A stretch of DNA of 64,000 bases from Granulosicoccus sp045106195 (GCA_045106195.1 JBGCEH010000045.1:62001-126000), one strand, 5' to 3'; shown: positions 25,110 through 34,438, numbered from the stretch's first letter. The notes: generated from the letters alone by a model not told the origin. Numbers and translations: made by a program.

Positions 25110-27887
25110 TTAGCTATTGAACATGACTCGAACTGAAACAGCTCTTGCATGCGTACCGCTCAACGCCTGTAGCAACTGATCACGTCGATCGTCCAGCAGA
25201 TCAATTTCAATCTGTCTTACCGATGGGTTTACGCGTGCAAGAGAAACCAGACGTTCATGTTCTTCTGCAAATTCAGTGGTGATGTCTTCTCTGGCTGTCT
25301 CGACAAGCCCGGGTAGCGACTGTTCCGCCAATGCGCCAGACTGGTCTATCAGTTTTTCCAGTGCATCGCGGTTCTTGAGAATGACTTTTCGCAGAGCGTT
25401 GCGATCATATCGCTGCTTCAGGCCATCAAGTTCAACGCCTTCCAGCGCCTTTGTATAGTCGCCACCGTCAATGCCGACGCACCAGGTTTGCACCCGTGCG
25501 GGTAGGTATCTTTCAATGTTGAGAGACGGATCGGCTGTGCACTGTAGAACGTAACTTGCCTCCACGAAGGTTAGCGTCTTTGGAATCTCTTCACATTTGA
25601 TCACCTGACAGTCAGCCTGGCCAAATCCCTCATCCAGAATCAGGTCCATACAGGCCCGTACCATCGGATGATCCCAGGTGAGGTAGGTGAAATCTTCACG
25701 GGTTAGCGCAGTCGGACGTTCAAACGTTAGTGTCATACCTCCGCTAGGCAGATGAGGGAAGTGCTCAACCTGCATGTGATCGCTGGGATGAATTATCCAA
25801 TGATCACGTTGCTCGGTGACATCAACACCGAAGCGGTCGAACACGGCATCCATGAAATCCTGCAAATCGTAGTTGCGATCCATACGGGCCAGCGCGTCAA
25901 GATGCTCCTGTATGAGCTCCGGTCTGTTGGAGTTGAGTTCCAACAGACGGTCCCTGCCAGCTTCCAGCTCGATATCGAGTTGTAGACGTAACGCTTTCGT
26001 ATTCTTGATCAGAGTATCAATTTGCTTATTGGTCCTCTTGGTATCTGACAAGACTTGCTCAAGCTGGTCGGCGAGTCTGCGCCTGACGGTAGAGCCAGAC
26101 CTGCACAAGCGTTCAAATGCATCCAGCCCTTCATGAAACCAGCGCAGCAGGATGTCGTCCCTGGATGAGCTGGCAAACGGCACATGAATCTGTATGGTCT
26201 GAGTCTGTCCAATGCGATCGAGTCTTCCAATTCGTTGTTCAAGCAAATCCGGACTATCGGGCAATTCAAACATGACTACATTGTGCAAAAACTGGAAATT
26301 GCGGCCTTCGCTGCCAATTTCAGAGCACAACAGCAAACGACAATCTTCATCTGGATCAGCAAACCACGCCGCTGCCCGGTCGCGTTCGACTATGCTCATG
26401 TCTTCCTGGAACTGAGCACTCTGCACGCCCGCTTTTCGCAGCAGTTCAGCCATATCCTTGACGGTTTCCATGGCCGAGCAGATAACGAGAATCTTGGCAG
26501 GATAGAGCTCTGCCATGAATTCGATAAGCCATACAGCTTTGGCCTCCAGTGTATCTTCATCGAGCGAGTACTGATTTAACTGCCGCTCGGGAAAGCCTGT
26601 TATTGCCTGACGGGTGTTTCTGAACATCAGGCGCCCGGTACCATGGCGATCGATGAGCTTTGATATTGTGACGGTACCAATCTCGCTCATGGCAAGCGCT
26701 GTGCTGTTGGTCAGGGATTTTTTCTCGGTATCCGAAAAGGGTTCACCGAGAAGCGTTTCAAGTTGCTGTGTTTCATCCTCATCAAGGGCAGTCTCATTCG
26801 ACAGTTTGTTGGCGATTTCTGCCAGCCATCCAAACTGTGACTCCTCCTTGATGTACTGATCAAGGTCGCTGAATCTTTGCGGGTCAAGCAGACGCAATCG
26901 GGCAAAATGCCCGGCTTGTCCCAATTGCGTTGGCGTTGCTGTGAGTAACAGGACCGATTCGGTTTCGAGTGCCAGTTCTTCCACGAGTGTATAAGCGGCG
27001 CTTGGGTTGTTTTCTTCCCATTTCAGGTGATGGGCTTCGTCAGCGACCAGCATGTCCCAACCGGCACTCGCTGCAGCATCCCCGATATCATCGTTATCGA
27101 GAAGCACATCCATCGAACAAAGCACCAGCTGTTCTGCGAGAAACGGATTGCCTTCTGGCGCTGAAGCTTGCAGTTCTTCAAAACGCTCGTTGTCCATGAT
27201 GCTGAACTTCAGGTTGAATTTCCTGAGCATCTCAACCAGCCATTGGTGGAGCAGGGCGGGCGGAACAATAATCAACACCCGAGATACAAGGCTGTTTGTC
27301 AATGAGCCGTGGACAATCATGCCGGCTTCGATCGTCTTGCCAAGCCCGACTTCATCTGCAAGTAAAAGACGCGGATGACGACGCTTTAATGCCTCAATGG
27401 CAATGTAGATCTGATGAGGAAGTACGGCGACTCGTGAACCCAGCAAACCTTTAACGGGTGATTGCGCCAGTTGGTGTCGATGCTCGAACACGCGGCGCCG
27501 TAAGTTGAACCAGCGTTGCCCATCGATAAGTCCGGTAAAAAGCCGATCCTTGGGAGTGCGGAATTGCAGAAAGTTATCGAGCCCCGCTTCGTTCAGCATG
27601 CTTTGCTCGCCGTTATCTGCGCGCTTGCCGACATACGTGAGCAAGCCTTCTTCGTCGATTACCTTTTCGATTTTCATCTCCCAGCCCTCGTGGCTGGTAA
27701 TCTGATCCCCGGGCTGGAACGCGACGCGGGTCAGCGGTGCGGTTTCCTTGGCATAAATCCGTGTCTCGCCCGTCGCCAGAAAAACGACAGTAATTTGACG
27801 AAATTCCACTTCCAGAATAGTACCGAGTCCAAGATCAGATTCAGCGTCACTGATCCAGCGCTGACCAGCAGCAAATACTTGAGTCAT
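25110..27887 (-). CDS. rapA: RNA polymerase-associated ATPase RapA
   Basis: A SNF2-family ATPase that recycles stalled RNA polymerase in gammaproteobacteria. 925 residues (E. coli 968). The N-terminal ~110 residues are the Tudor-like beta region (GQRWISDAESDLGLG). Walker A is LLLADEVGLGKTIEAGMI (~residue 178), and the DEAH box is VADEAHHLKWEENNPS (~281). Helicase motif V/VI residues are in CSEIGSEGRNFQF and LEQRIGRLDRIGQTQ. The long C-terminal region is RapA-specific. It reads away from a region that also carries the cold-shock gene on the other strand. Confidence 0.95.
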   Translation of the reverse strand: MTQVFAAGQRWISDAESDLGLGTILEVEFRQITVVFLATGETRIYAKETAPLTRVAFQPGDQITSHEGWEMKIEKVIDEEGLLTYVGKRADNGEQSMLNEAGLDNFLQFRTPKDRLFTGLIDGQRWFNLRRRVFEHRHQLAQSPVKGLLGSRVAVLPHQIYIAIEALKRRHPRLLLADEVGLGKTIEAGMIVHGSLTNSLVSRVLIIVPPALLHQWLVEMLRKFNLKFSIMDNERFEELQASAPEGNPFLAEQLVLCSMDVLLDNDDIGDAAASAGWDMLVADEAHHLKWEENNPSAAYTLVEELALETESVLLLTATPTQLGQAGHFARLRLLDPQRFSDLDQYIKEESQFGWLAEIANKLSNETALDEDETQQLETLLGEPFSDTEKKSLTNSTALAMSEIGTVTISKLIDRHGTGRLMFRNTRQAITGFPERQLNQYSLDEDTLEAKAVWLIEFMAELYPAKILVICSAMETVKDMAELLRKAGVQSAQFQEDMSIVERDRAAAWFADPDEDCRLLLCSEIGSEGRNFQFLHNVVMFELPDSPDLLEQRIGRLDRIGQTQTIQIHVPFASSSRDDILLRWFHEGLDAFERLCRSGSTVRRRLADQLEQVLSDTKRTNKQIDTLIKNTKALRLQLDIELEAGRDRLLELNSNRPELIQEHLDALARMDRNYDLQDFMDAVFDRFGVDVTEQRDHWIIHPSDHMQVEHFPHLPSGGMTLTFERPTALTREDFTYLTWDHPMVRACMDLILDEGFGQADCQVIKCEEIPKTLTFVEASYVLQCTADPSLNIERYLPARVQTWCVGIDGGDYTKALEGVELDGLKQRYDRNALRKVILKNRDALEKLIDQSGALAEQSLPGLVETAREDITTEFAEEHERLVSLARVNPSVRQIEIDLLDDRRDQLLQALSGTHARAVSVRVMFNS

Positions 27888-28282
27888 ATGTTACTTTTTT
27901 TCAAAGGGTTCGATTTGCGAGTCGAGAATGCCGAATGTGGCTGAAAGGTAGAAGGAATAAGGCATTGGGACACTTCAGCCAGACGTCGAACGCCGCAATT
28001 GTAGCCTGAATGTCACATCCGAACCGTCGAAAACGTGTATCGAAGCTTGTATTCGGTCACCAAACTGCCTATATTGCAATTGTTGACGGTTCCAAGTGAT
28101 ATCTTCTGGAATTTTCAGCGTTAGCGACTAGCAGCATTGCAGCCAGACACCGTCGAGTGACTGGCCAGTGTGAATAGTCATTGTAAAGGTTGCAGGTTTT
28201 GCGTGAGGGTTTGTGGGGCATATGGCCACCCGCTCTCCGACACCAGCTCCCATTTGTTGTTTTTTATATACAGGGTATTATC
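27888..28282. other. Divergent rapA/csp intergenic region, likely long csp 5' UTR
   Basis: No gene seen. It must carry the leftward rapA promoter and the rightward cold-shock promoter. CspA-type mRNAs usually have long structured leaders, so part of this region probably is one. A TTGACG at 28083 and TATCTT at 28100 are only 11 nt apart and do not make a good promoter pair. Confidence 0.35.
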
Positions 28283-28486
28283 TTGAGTACTGGTACAGTT
28301 AAGTGGTTCGACGCGGCGAAAGGTTTTGGCTTTATCGCTCCTGAAGATGGCGGTAAGGACGTATTCGTTCACCACACGGCCATCACTGGTGATGGTTACA
28401 AGACACTAGACGAAGGTCAGAAAGTGAACTTCGACATCGAACAAGGCCAGAAAGGCCCAGCAGCGGTTAACGTCTCCGCTATGTAA
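28283..28486 (+). CDS. CspA-family cold-shock protein, TTG start
   Basis: A 67-residue single-strand nucleic-acid-binding OB-fold protein acting as RNA chaperone. It shows TGTVKWFDAAKGFGFIAP (RNP1, KGFGFI) and DVFVHHTAI (RNP2), with the usual C-terminal GPAAVNVSAM. The start is TTG at 28283, set by AGGGTA 6 nt upstream and by alignment to the family N-terminus. An upstream in-frame start would add 31 residues unlike any Csp. No ATG is available near the start, so translation from TTG may keep expression low or make it conditional. A strong terminator follows. Confidence 0.92.
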   Translation: MSTGTVKWFDAAKGFGFIAPEDGGKDVFVHHTAITGDGYKTLDEGQKVNFDIEQGQKGPAAVNVSAM

Positions 28487-28510
28487 ACCGGTCAACCGAC
28501 CTGTTTTGCA

Positions 28511-28540
28511 CACAAAACCCCGCACCCGCGGGGTTTTGTG
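28511..28540. terminator. Strong bidirectional terminator after csp
   Basis: Perfect 13-bp stem CACAAAACCCCGC / GCGGGGTTTTGTG with loop ACCC. An A-run on one side and a T-run on the other let it work in both directions. It lies 24 nt after the csp stop. Confidence 0.9.
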
Positions 28541-28631
28541 GTTTCAGGGTGCAGTAAAACCCTGGCAGGCAGACACGCCTCTTCTGTCGTCTTGCGAAAG
28601 TCAGTAAATGTCAGGACGATTGTCACATAGG

Positions 28632-28861
28632 AATACACTCGTTAAAAATGGTGGGTCGTCCAGCATCAAATATGCTCTGTTTGACGAGAGCGAACAATTG
28701 TTGCTGTCCGGTAAAATGTGTTTGCACATCGGGCGCCCAGATACATTGGTGCATACGCTGCGGCGATGGGAGGGATTGATGCCATCGTCTTTACCGGGGG
28801 GATTGGCGAACGCGGTGCCAGCATCTGTAGCACTGCCCCCCTGGCTAATAACAACTGTTGA
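28632..28861 (+). pseudogene. ackA: Acetate kinase remnant (N- and C-terminal scraps, frameshifted)
   Basis: Two pieces of acetate kinase are joined. Block 1 (28632-28737) reads NTLVKNGGSSSIKYALFD...LLLSG, the N-terminal NxGSSSxK phosphate motif and first strands. Block 2 (28742-28861), in a different frame, reads YIGAYAAAMGGIDAIVFTGG then IGERGAS, the family's conserved C-terminal region, and ends at a TGA about 20 residues later. Roughly 270 residues in between are missing, as are the last ~70. A 264-bp open frame from ATG 28608 reads through block 1 and out of frame over block 2; it is not a real protein. The photolyase gene begins 6 nt later, so the deletion may have placed it here. Confidence 0.88.
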
Positions 28862-28867
28862 TGGAGT

Positions 28868-30319
28868 ATGAGTACTGTGACAATCGGTATTGTCTGGTTT
28901 CGCCAGGATCTTCGACTTGAAGACAACCCGGCGCTGACCCAGGCTTGTGAGGACTGCACATCAGTTATTTGTATCTTTGTTGACGATCCGCTTGATCAAT
29001 GCGTCAGCCGGCTCGGTGGCGCCAGTCGTGTCTGGCTTCATCATGGATTGGATGCGCTGGATATCAGTCTGCAAAAAAAGGGCAATCGCTTGTTATTGGC
29101 GCAAGGTGACAGTCTTGGCGTGCTGCAACAACTCATCAAGCAAAGCGGCGCCACACGGATCTACTGGAACCGCTGTTACGACCCCGTAACTATCGCAAGG
29201 GACAAGGACATCAAAGCCGCGCTCAAAGAGGTTGAGCCTGCCACTTATAACGGACTGCTCATCTTCGAGCCATGGGAAAATCTCAAGGGTGATGGGACAC
29301 CCTATCGCGTTTATACCCCTTTCTGGCGAGCAGCTGCCTCCCAGATAGACGGACAAGCCGACCTTTTGGCGGTGTTAAAAGCGCCGCGAAAAATACCCGC
29401 GCTCAGCGACAAGGCGTCTGGAAAACTGTCCGCTATTGTGTCGCTCGATGCGCTTGCACTGCTGCCCGACAAACCCTGGCACAAGACCATGATGTCGCAC
29501 TGGAAGGTCGGTGAGGTTGCTGCTCGCAAGACGCTGTCAACGTTTTTGAAAAAGTGTGTCCATGACTACAACGACGGTCGCAATCTGCCTGCGCGGCACG
29601 GCACTTCTAAATTGTCACCGCATTTGCATTTTGGTGAAGTCAGCCCGCGAACTGTGCTCAAAACCCTTTTGAATGGCAGGCGTCTGGCAGAGCTCAGTGC
29701 TGGTGAAGAAACTTTTGCCAAGGAAATTGTCTGGCGCGAGTTTGCCTACGCGCTGATTTTCCACTACCCGCACACTATCAGCGAGCCTCTTGATGTCCGT
29801 TTTGCCAAATTTGAATGGGCCAGAGACACCGATGGGCATTTGCGCCGTTGGCAGCAGGGTGGCACCGGCGTACCCATCGTGGATGCTGGCATGCGTGAGC
29901 TTTATGCAACGGGCTGGATGCACAATCGCGTGCGCATGATTGTGGCTTCCTACCTCATCAAGAACCTGCTGATCCCCTGGCAATCGGGTGAGGCATGGTT
30001 CCGGGACACTCTGGTAGATGCCGATCTGGCCAGCAATGCGATGGGCTGGCAATGGACTGCGGGAAGCGGTGCAGACGCTGCACCGTTTTTCAGAGTGTTT
30101 AATCCGGTGCTGCAAGGTGAGAAGTTTGATCGTGATGGCAATTATGTCAGGCGCTGGGTACCTGAACTGTCGAACGTTGCCAATAAATTTGTGCATAAGC
30201 CCTGGGAGTTACCCGAACCAGAACGCTCAGCGCTCGAATACCCCGATCCGCTGGTAGATCTTAAAGAAACCAGACAGAGAGCCCTGGCAGCGTTTGCAAA
30301 AATAAAGGGAACCAAATAG
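28868..30319 (+). CDS. phrB: Deoxyribodipyrimidine photo-lyase (class I)
   Basis: A flavoprotein that repairs cyclobutane pyrimidine dimers with blue light. 483 residues. The N-terminal antenna-binding Rossmann domain starts IGIVWFRQDLRLEDNPAL. The C-terminal FAD domain has EIVWREFAYALIFHYP, the segment GVPIVDAGMRELYATGWMHN, RVRMIVASYLIKNLLIPW, DADLASNAMGWQWTAGSGAD and FRVFNPVLQGEKFDRDG. These are CPD photolyase patterns. The (6-4) type would show His residues in the active site. The antenna is probably MTHF or 8-HDF and cannot be decided by eye. Confidence 0.93.
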   Translation: MSTVTIGIVWFRQDLRLEDNPALTQACEDCTSVICIFVDDPLDQCVSRLGGASRVWLHHGLDALDISLQKKGNRLLLAQGDSLGVLQQLIKQSGATRIYWNRCYDPVTIARDKDIKAALKEVEPATYNGLLIFEPWENLKGDGTPYRVYTPFWRAAASQIDGQADLLAVLKAPRKIPALSDKASGKLSAIVSLDALALLPDKPWHKTMMSHWKVGEVAARKTLSTFLKKCVHDYNDGRNLPARHGTSKLSPHLHFGEVSPRTVLKTLLNGRRLAELSAGEETFAKEIVWREFAYALIFHYPHTISEPLDVRFAKFEWARDTDGHLRRWQQGGTGVPIVDAGMRELYATGWMHNRVRMIVASYLIKNLLIPWQSGEAWFRDTLVDADLASNAMGWQWTAGSGADAAPFFRVFNPVLQGEKFDRDGNYVRRWVPELSNVANKFVHKPWELPEPERSALEYPDPLVDLKETRQRALAAFAKIKGTK

Positions 30320-30389
30320 CCGTCAAGGCAACTTATAGGCACTGCGCTGCTTTTGTGGCCGGACGTTCATCATTTCTCAACGGGATGCC

Positions 30390-31232
30390 ATGAAGACCAC
30401 TACCTTACCTTCCATCAATTTCCTCGCGTCGACAGCCTTCGAAAGACTATCGCGCCTTGCCGGGATTTGCTTCACATCTGGCAATGTGAAACGTTTGGCC
30501 AGCACGCTTGCTCTGGTTGCATTGCCAGCAGGGAATGCCTTGTCCGATGATGTATCGTCGAAACAGCTGAAGTTAATAGAGCTCTATACCTCGCACGGTT
30601 GTTCTTCCTGTCCTCCGGCGGACGAATTACTTGGCAAGTTGCTCTCAGAGGATGAGCATCTGTTAGCGCTGGAATTCCATGTCGACTACTGGGACAACCT
30701 GGTACATGGAAGTGACGGAAACTTCGTCGATCCATTCTCTGATGCCTCTTACTCCAGGCGCCAGCGCACGTATAACGTCGCTGAGTTGCAAGGGCGCCCC
30801 GGTGTGTATACCCCTCAAGCTATCGTCAATGGGCGTTACGCTGCCGTGGGAACCAATCGAAAGCACATTTCCCGGGCGTTGGCGACACCGGTTGAACAGT
30901 CTTTGGATATCCGGATAACTGAGGGGCCTACACCCGATACGCTGAGCGTTGACATCACGGGTTCGGCTGGGCAACTTGACGCCCTTGTCGGCACGGACAT
31001 TTCCGTGGCGCATTACCTTGACGAGGCGACCACCTTAATAACCGGTGGAGAAAATCGGCACAAATCGTTAACCAACCATCACATCGTAAGGTCGATGACG
31101 CGTCTGGGTGAAGTAACAGTCGGGGCGGCAATGACATTCAGTATCGAAAAACCCGCTGGCGACGCGGGCTGTGTCGTTCTGGTGCAAGAAGATGCATTAA
31201 CGCCGGTATTTGCGGCGCAGGGCTGTCCGTGA
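30390..31232 (+). CDS. Exported DUF1223 thioredoxin-fold protein
   Basis: 280 residues, exported: an N-terminal basic stretch followed by the hydrophobic ASTLALVALPAGNALS. The DUF1223 core begins LIELYTSHGCSSCPPADELL, with a CxxC pair (Cys71, Cys74) in thioredoxin-like position, then LEFHVDYWDNL, the basic SRRQRTYN and GVYTPQAIVNGRYAAVG. The family is common in proteobacteria; its function is not established, but the fold suggests a periplasmic thiol-redox role. The long N-terminus makes the exact start uncertain. It follows the photolyase on the same strand but seems a separate unit. Confidence 0.85.
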   Translation: MKTTTLPSINFLASTAFERLSRLAGICFTSGNVKRLASTLALVALPAGNALSDDVSSKQLKLIELYTSHGCSSCPPADELLGKLLSEDEHLLALEFHVDYWDNLVHGSDGNFVDPFSDASYSRRQRTYNVAELQGRPGVYTPQAIVNGRYAAVGTNRKHISRALATPVEQSLDIRITEGPTPDTLSVDITGSAGQLDALVGTDISVAHYLDEATTLITGGENRHKSLTNHHIVRSMTRLGEVTVGAAMTFSIEKPAGDAGCVVLVQEDALTPVFAAQGCP

Positions 31233-31420
31233 CGAAGGCCGCTTTGCGCTGAGCTGAAGTTTGCTACCATGCGCAATCGACGCTGGAGCGGCTGTAACGG
31301 CACTGATGTTTCTGGCGTGTTTGCCTATTCTCAAAAGGGTTGATTGGCCGCTTTATCCGAACCATGATCCATACCGGAAACAGCATCATCCATTCTCCCG
31401 AACCAATTACGAGGTGATTC

Positions 31421-31954
31421 TTGCGCTGGCTGATAGCAACTGTGCTTCTGGTAACGACATCCTGTGCTCTGGCAGAGGGGCCGGTTTACGCGGAGCTCCA
31501 GATCGGAGCCAGTGGCGTGCGCCACTCGGACCTGGAATTTTATCCGGTTTTCGGAACTGTCAGTCTTGGCGCCTATGTCGCGAAGAATATTGGTATCGAA
31601 GTGTTTGCCGATTCCAGCGTGTCCTCCGATGATGACGAAGGCTTTGAACTGGACATCGAAGAAGCCTATGGCGTGGCGCTGCGGTTGCAATCTCAGCCAA
31701 TCAATAATGTCCAGGGCTTCATCGTTCTCGGCGCAGTCAATTACACCTTGAACCAGGAATCACTGCTCAGCTCAGGTGTTTCAGGGCTTCCTGCCAACGA
31801 GGAATTCGAGGGTATGCGAGTAAGCGTTGGCCTCATGCAACGTTTCGAGCGGGTTCCCGGCCTGTTGTTTACCGCCGAGTACCGCCATTACAATGCTGAC
31901 GAACCACTTCGGGTCGATGCGCTTGTGTTCGGCTTTAGAGTAAATGCACCATGA
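31421..31954 (+). CDS. Outer-membrane barrel protein leading the MoxR/Bat cluster, TTG start
   Basis: A 177-residue exported protein. The TTG at 31421 has GAGG 7 nt upstream and opens directly into a signal peptide (LIATVLLVTTSCALA-EGP). The mature part shows alternating beta strands (VYAELQIGASG, VSLGAYVAKNIGIEVFADS, YGVALRLQSQ, GLLFTAEYRHYNAD) and resembles the small 8-stranded outer-membrane barrel class. An acidic patch (SSDDDEGFELD) lies in a probable loop. It ends in FGFRVNAP, not a classical terminal aromatic. Its stop overlaps the lipoprotein gene by ATGA, so it is the first gene of a compact cluster running to the Bat genes. Confidence 0.65.
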   Translation: MRWLIATVLLVTTSCALAEGPVYAELQIGASGVRHSDLEFYPVFGTVSLGAYVAKNIGIEVFADSSVSSDDDEGFELDIEEAYGVALRLQSQPINNVQGFIVLGAVNYTLNQESLLSSGVSGLPANEEFEGMRVSVGLMQRFERVPGLLFTAEYRHYNADEPLRVDALVFGFRVNAP

Positions 31955-33291
31955 ACCCTATCGCAATTCGTTATTCCTTATCCACGGCGCTTATTCTGAG
32001 TGCGGCACTGTTAACTGCCTGTGAAGGTGATTCCAGACCTTTTGAAGAGTCTGTAGAGGTTCAGACGCTGGGGCTTACTGCTATACAGGTCAACCCTCCG
32101 GAGGACTCTCAGCCTGAAATCTTCATCAACTCCGGTCAGTCGATACAACTAGCTCTTTCCGGTAATGGTACGGCTGGTCCGATTGAAAATATCCCTGTCA
32201 GTGGTCGACTCTGGCAGTCCAGTAACCCGTCAGTTTTCACGGTTAGCGAGAATGGTCTATTGACAGGCGTTGGCGAATTGCAAGGTTCTGCCGAGGCCTC
32301 AGTGCTGATCGGTGGAATACAGTCTTCTTCACTGACCGTAACGGTGAACGATGCCACGCTTGAGTCTATCCGGTCCATCGAAGGTAATGACAGTCTTGAA
32401 CGTTGCCTGCCGAGTGAATATTTTGCGACTGGATTATTTGACGACAGCACCCTGCGTACTCTAACCAACACAGGATTCACGCTGAACGAGGGCGCGAACG
32501 CTACGCTCAGCTCAGCTAGCGGGCGGACGACCATGATCAATGCGACGACCGTAGGGACTTTGACGCTCACAGCTACCTCTGGCGACGCACCGCCGTTTCC
32601 TCTGCAGATCAATGTTCTCGATACGCTTCAGTCCATCGCCGTCAGCACGGCCAACAATGCTGCTTTGGAGGTCAATGAAAATGAAACGCTTGATTTCACG
32701 GCAACAGGCACTTACGTCAACGCGTCGCAGATGACCGGAGACCTTGGTCAGACGCCTCCGGCAGCACCGGGTGGTAGCGCGACGGGTACGAGATCTGTGG
32801 ATATCACTGACAACGTCGATTGGGCAGTCACCTTGAACACTTCCAGTGCCAGCGTCATCAATTCTGGCGAAAACAGGGGGCGGTTGTCCGGGCTTGCGGT
32901 AGGGACCGTGACCTTGCAGGCAAGTTGTGGCACTGATACGCAGGAAAGCGTGCAGGTATCGGTCAAGGAGGACGCGGATAGTAATTCTGATCAACTCGCG
33001 TTTGCCGGGGCTGGTACTGGAAACACCTTGACCGTCGCTTTGGGCAGTCAGCTGCAATTAGAGGTCTCTCGAGGCAGTGTGTATGATTCTGCACGGGAAG
33101 TGACGATTGCTGATGATAACCTTGTTTTTTCTGTTCCCAGCACGCAGGTGAATTTCGTTGATCAGGGTGCTCTTGGAAATGGTCTTGTCATTCCACAACC
33201 ACAAAGCGCAGGTGCGACACTGAATGTCACTGCCACCATTACAGATGACGGCACTGAGATATCAGGTACCGTGACGATTAATATTCAATAA
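31951..33291 (+). CDS. Lipoprotein with bacterial Ig-like (BIG2-type) repeats
   Basis: 446 residues. The signal ends in a lipobox, AALLTAC-EGD, so the mature Cys24 should be lipidated; Glu at +2 does not signal inner-membrane retention, so the outer membrane is likely. The body repeats Ig-like patterns: GLTAIQVNPPE...GQSIQLALSGN, WQSSNPSVFTVSENGLLTGVG, LQSIAVSTANNAALEVNENETL, DFTATGTY and AVGTVTLQASCG. These match BIG2/invasin-type domains, of which I count about four. Such proteins are often adhesins or scaffolds. moxR begins 19 nt later, which suggests that it is co-expressed with the Bat proteins. Confidence 0.75.
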   Translation: MNPIAIRYSLSTALILSAALLTACEGDSRPFEESVEVQTLGLTAIQVNPPEDSQPEIFINSGQSIQLALSGNGTAGPIENIPVSGRLWQSSNPSVFTVSENGLLTGVGELQGSAEASVLIGGIQSSSLTVTVNDATLESIRSIEGNDSLERCLPSEYFATGLFDDSTLRTLTNTGFTLNEGANATLSSASGRTTMINATTVGTLTLTATSGDAPPFPLQINVLDTLQSIAVSTANNAALEVNENETLDFTATGTYVNASQMTGDLGQTPPAAPGGSATGTRSVDITDNVDWAVTLNTSSASVINSGENRGRLSGLAVGTVTLQASCGTDTQESVQVSVKEDADSNSDQLAFAGAGTGNTLTVALGSQLQLEVSRGSVYDSAREVTIADDNLVFSVPSTQVNFVDQGALGNGLVIPQPQSAGATLNVTATITDDGTEISGTVTINIQ

Positions 33292-33310
33292 CAGCGAGGG
33301 TGAACGTTCC

Positions 33311-34306
33311 TTGAGTGCATTATCAGCAGTTCAACAACTCAGTACCCAGATTGAAGCTTCGGTTGTCGGCCAGCCAAAGCTTGTCAACCGTTTGCTGATT
33401 GCGCTTCTGGTTGATGGTCATTTGCTGGTCGAGGGGGCTCCGGGACTTGCGAAAACGCGCGCCATAAAAGCGTTGGCCGATTGCATCGAATCAGATTTCC
33501 AGCGAGTTCAGTTCACGCCGGACCTACTGCCTGCCGATCTTACCGGCACTGAAGTTTACAGACCGGCCGATGGCAGTTTTGTGTTTCAGCGGGGGCCGTT
33601 GTTCAACAACCTCATACTGGCGGATGAAGTTAACCGGGCACCTGCCAAAGTCCAGTCCGCGCTGCTGGAGGCTATGGCAGAACAGCAGATTTCGGTAGGT
33701 CACCAGACTTATAAGCTGCCTACGCCGTTCATGGTCATGGCAACGCAGAATCCCATCGAACAGGAAGGCACCTACCCCTTGCCGGAAGCTCAACTGGATC
33801 GCTTTCTGATGCAGGTACTGGTCGACTATCCCGACTCACAGCACGAGGCCGATATTCTGCGACTAGTGCGTTCTGAAGCATTGAGCAAAATGTCTCCACA
33901 GGAAGAAGGTGTGGATATCTCGAAGTCTGAGTCTGCCGAGGCTCGCTTTGCCTTACATGACCTGTTTGCTGCGCGTCGCGAAGTGCTTGAGGTGTTCATG
34001 GCCGATGACATTGAAAACTACATAGTGCGGTTGATAACCGCGACGCGCAATCCTACCCGACACGATGAAGAGCTTGCACGCTGGATACAGTATGGCGCCA
34101 GCCCCCGCGGCACTCTATGTCTGGATGCCTGCGCAAGAGCACATGCCTGGCTGGATGGTCGTGACTATGTATCACCGGGTGACGTACAAGCCATATTTCA
34201 TGATGTGTTACGTCATCGAATATTACTGTCTTTCGAGGCCGAAGCTGATGGCGTCAGTACCGATGACGTTCTGGACCGCATGTTGAGACTTATTGCTGTT
34301 CCCTAG
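33311..34306 (+). CDS. moxR: MoxR-family AAA+ ATPase
   Basis: 331 residues. Walker A is EGAPGLAKT (residues 41-49), Walker B with the MoxR signature is LILADEVNRAPAKVQSALLEAM, sensor 1 is VMATQNPIEQEGTYPLPEAQ and the C-terminal lid follows. MoxR ATPases act as chaperones with VWA-domain partners and typically sit beside DUF58 and Bat genes, as here. The start is TTG at 33311, with GAGGG about 10 nt upstream; an ATG start is not available without losing conserved sequence. Cytoplasmic. A palindromic repeat separates it from the next gene. Confidence 0.93.
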   Translation: MSALSAVQQLSTQIEASVVGQPKLVNRLLIALLVDGHLLVEGAPGLAKTRAIKALADCIESDFQRVQFTPDLLPADLTGTEVYRPADGSFVFQRGPLFNNLILADEVNRAPAKVQSALLEAMAEQQISVGHQTYKLPTPFMVMATQNPIEQEGTYPLPEAQLDRFLMQVLVDYPDSQHEADILRLVRSEALSKMSPQEEGVDISKSESAEARFALHDLFAARREVLEVFMADDIENYIVRLITATRNPTRHDEELARWIQYGASPRGTLCLDACARAHAWLDGRDYVSPGDVQAIFHDVLRHRILLSFEAEADGVSTDDVLDRMLRLIAVP

Positions 34307-34320
34307 CCTTTGGACTGCCC

Positions 34321-34353
34321 TTGGAATACGACTGATTTGAGACCATATTCCAA
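34321..34353. repeat. 8-bp inverted repeat downstream of moxR
   Basis: TTGGAATA (34321-34328) and TATTCCAA (34346-34353) are perfect inverted copies around a 17-nt loop, 14 nt after the moxR stop and just before dispersed element C. It could attenuate transcription within the cluster; there is no T-run. Confidence 0.5.
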
Positions 34354-34367
34354 AAGCTTGCGGGATA

Positions 34368-34438
34368 CGTCATCCGCGCGAAGGCCGGGACCCATGCGCA
34401 TCACGCCGTTGTGGATCCCCGCCTTAGCGAGGATGACG
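34368..34438. repeat. Dispersed palindromic element, copy C (best preserved)
   Basis: The left arm starts CGTCATCCGCGCGAAGGC and the right arm, read in reverse, starts CGTCATCCTCGCTAAGGC. Over about 26 nt they differ at only a few positions. Total length is 71 bp. It lies between moxR and the DUF58 gene, inside what is otherwise a continuous operon. This copy defines the family. Confidence 0.8.

Noticed and set aside
28190..28282. N-terminal extension of the cold-shock protein
   Set aside because: The extra 31 residues match no cold-shock protein, and a ribosome binding site sits before TTG 28283.
28608..28871. 87-residue open frame upstream of the photolyase
   Set aside because: It reads the first acetate kinase scrap in frame and the second out of frame; it is explained as part of a pseudogene.
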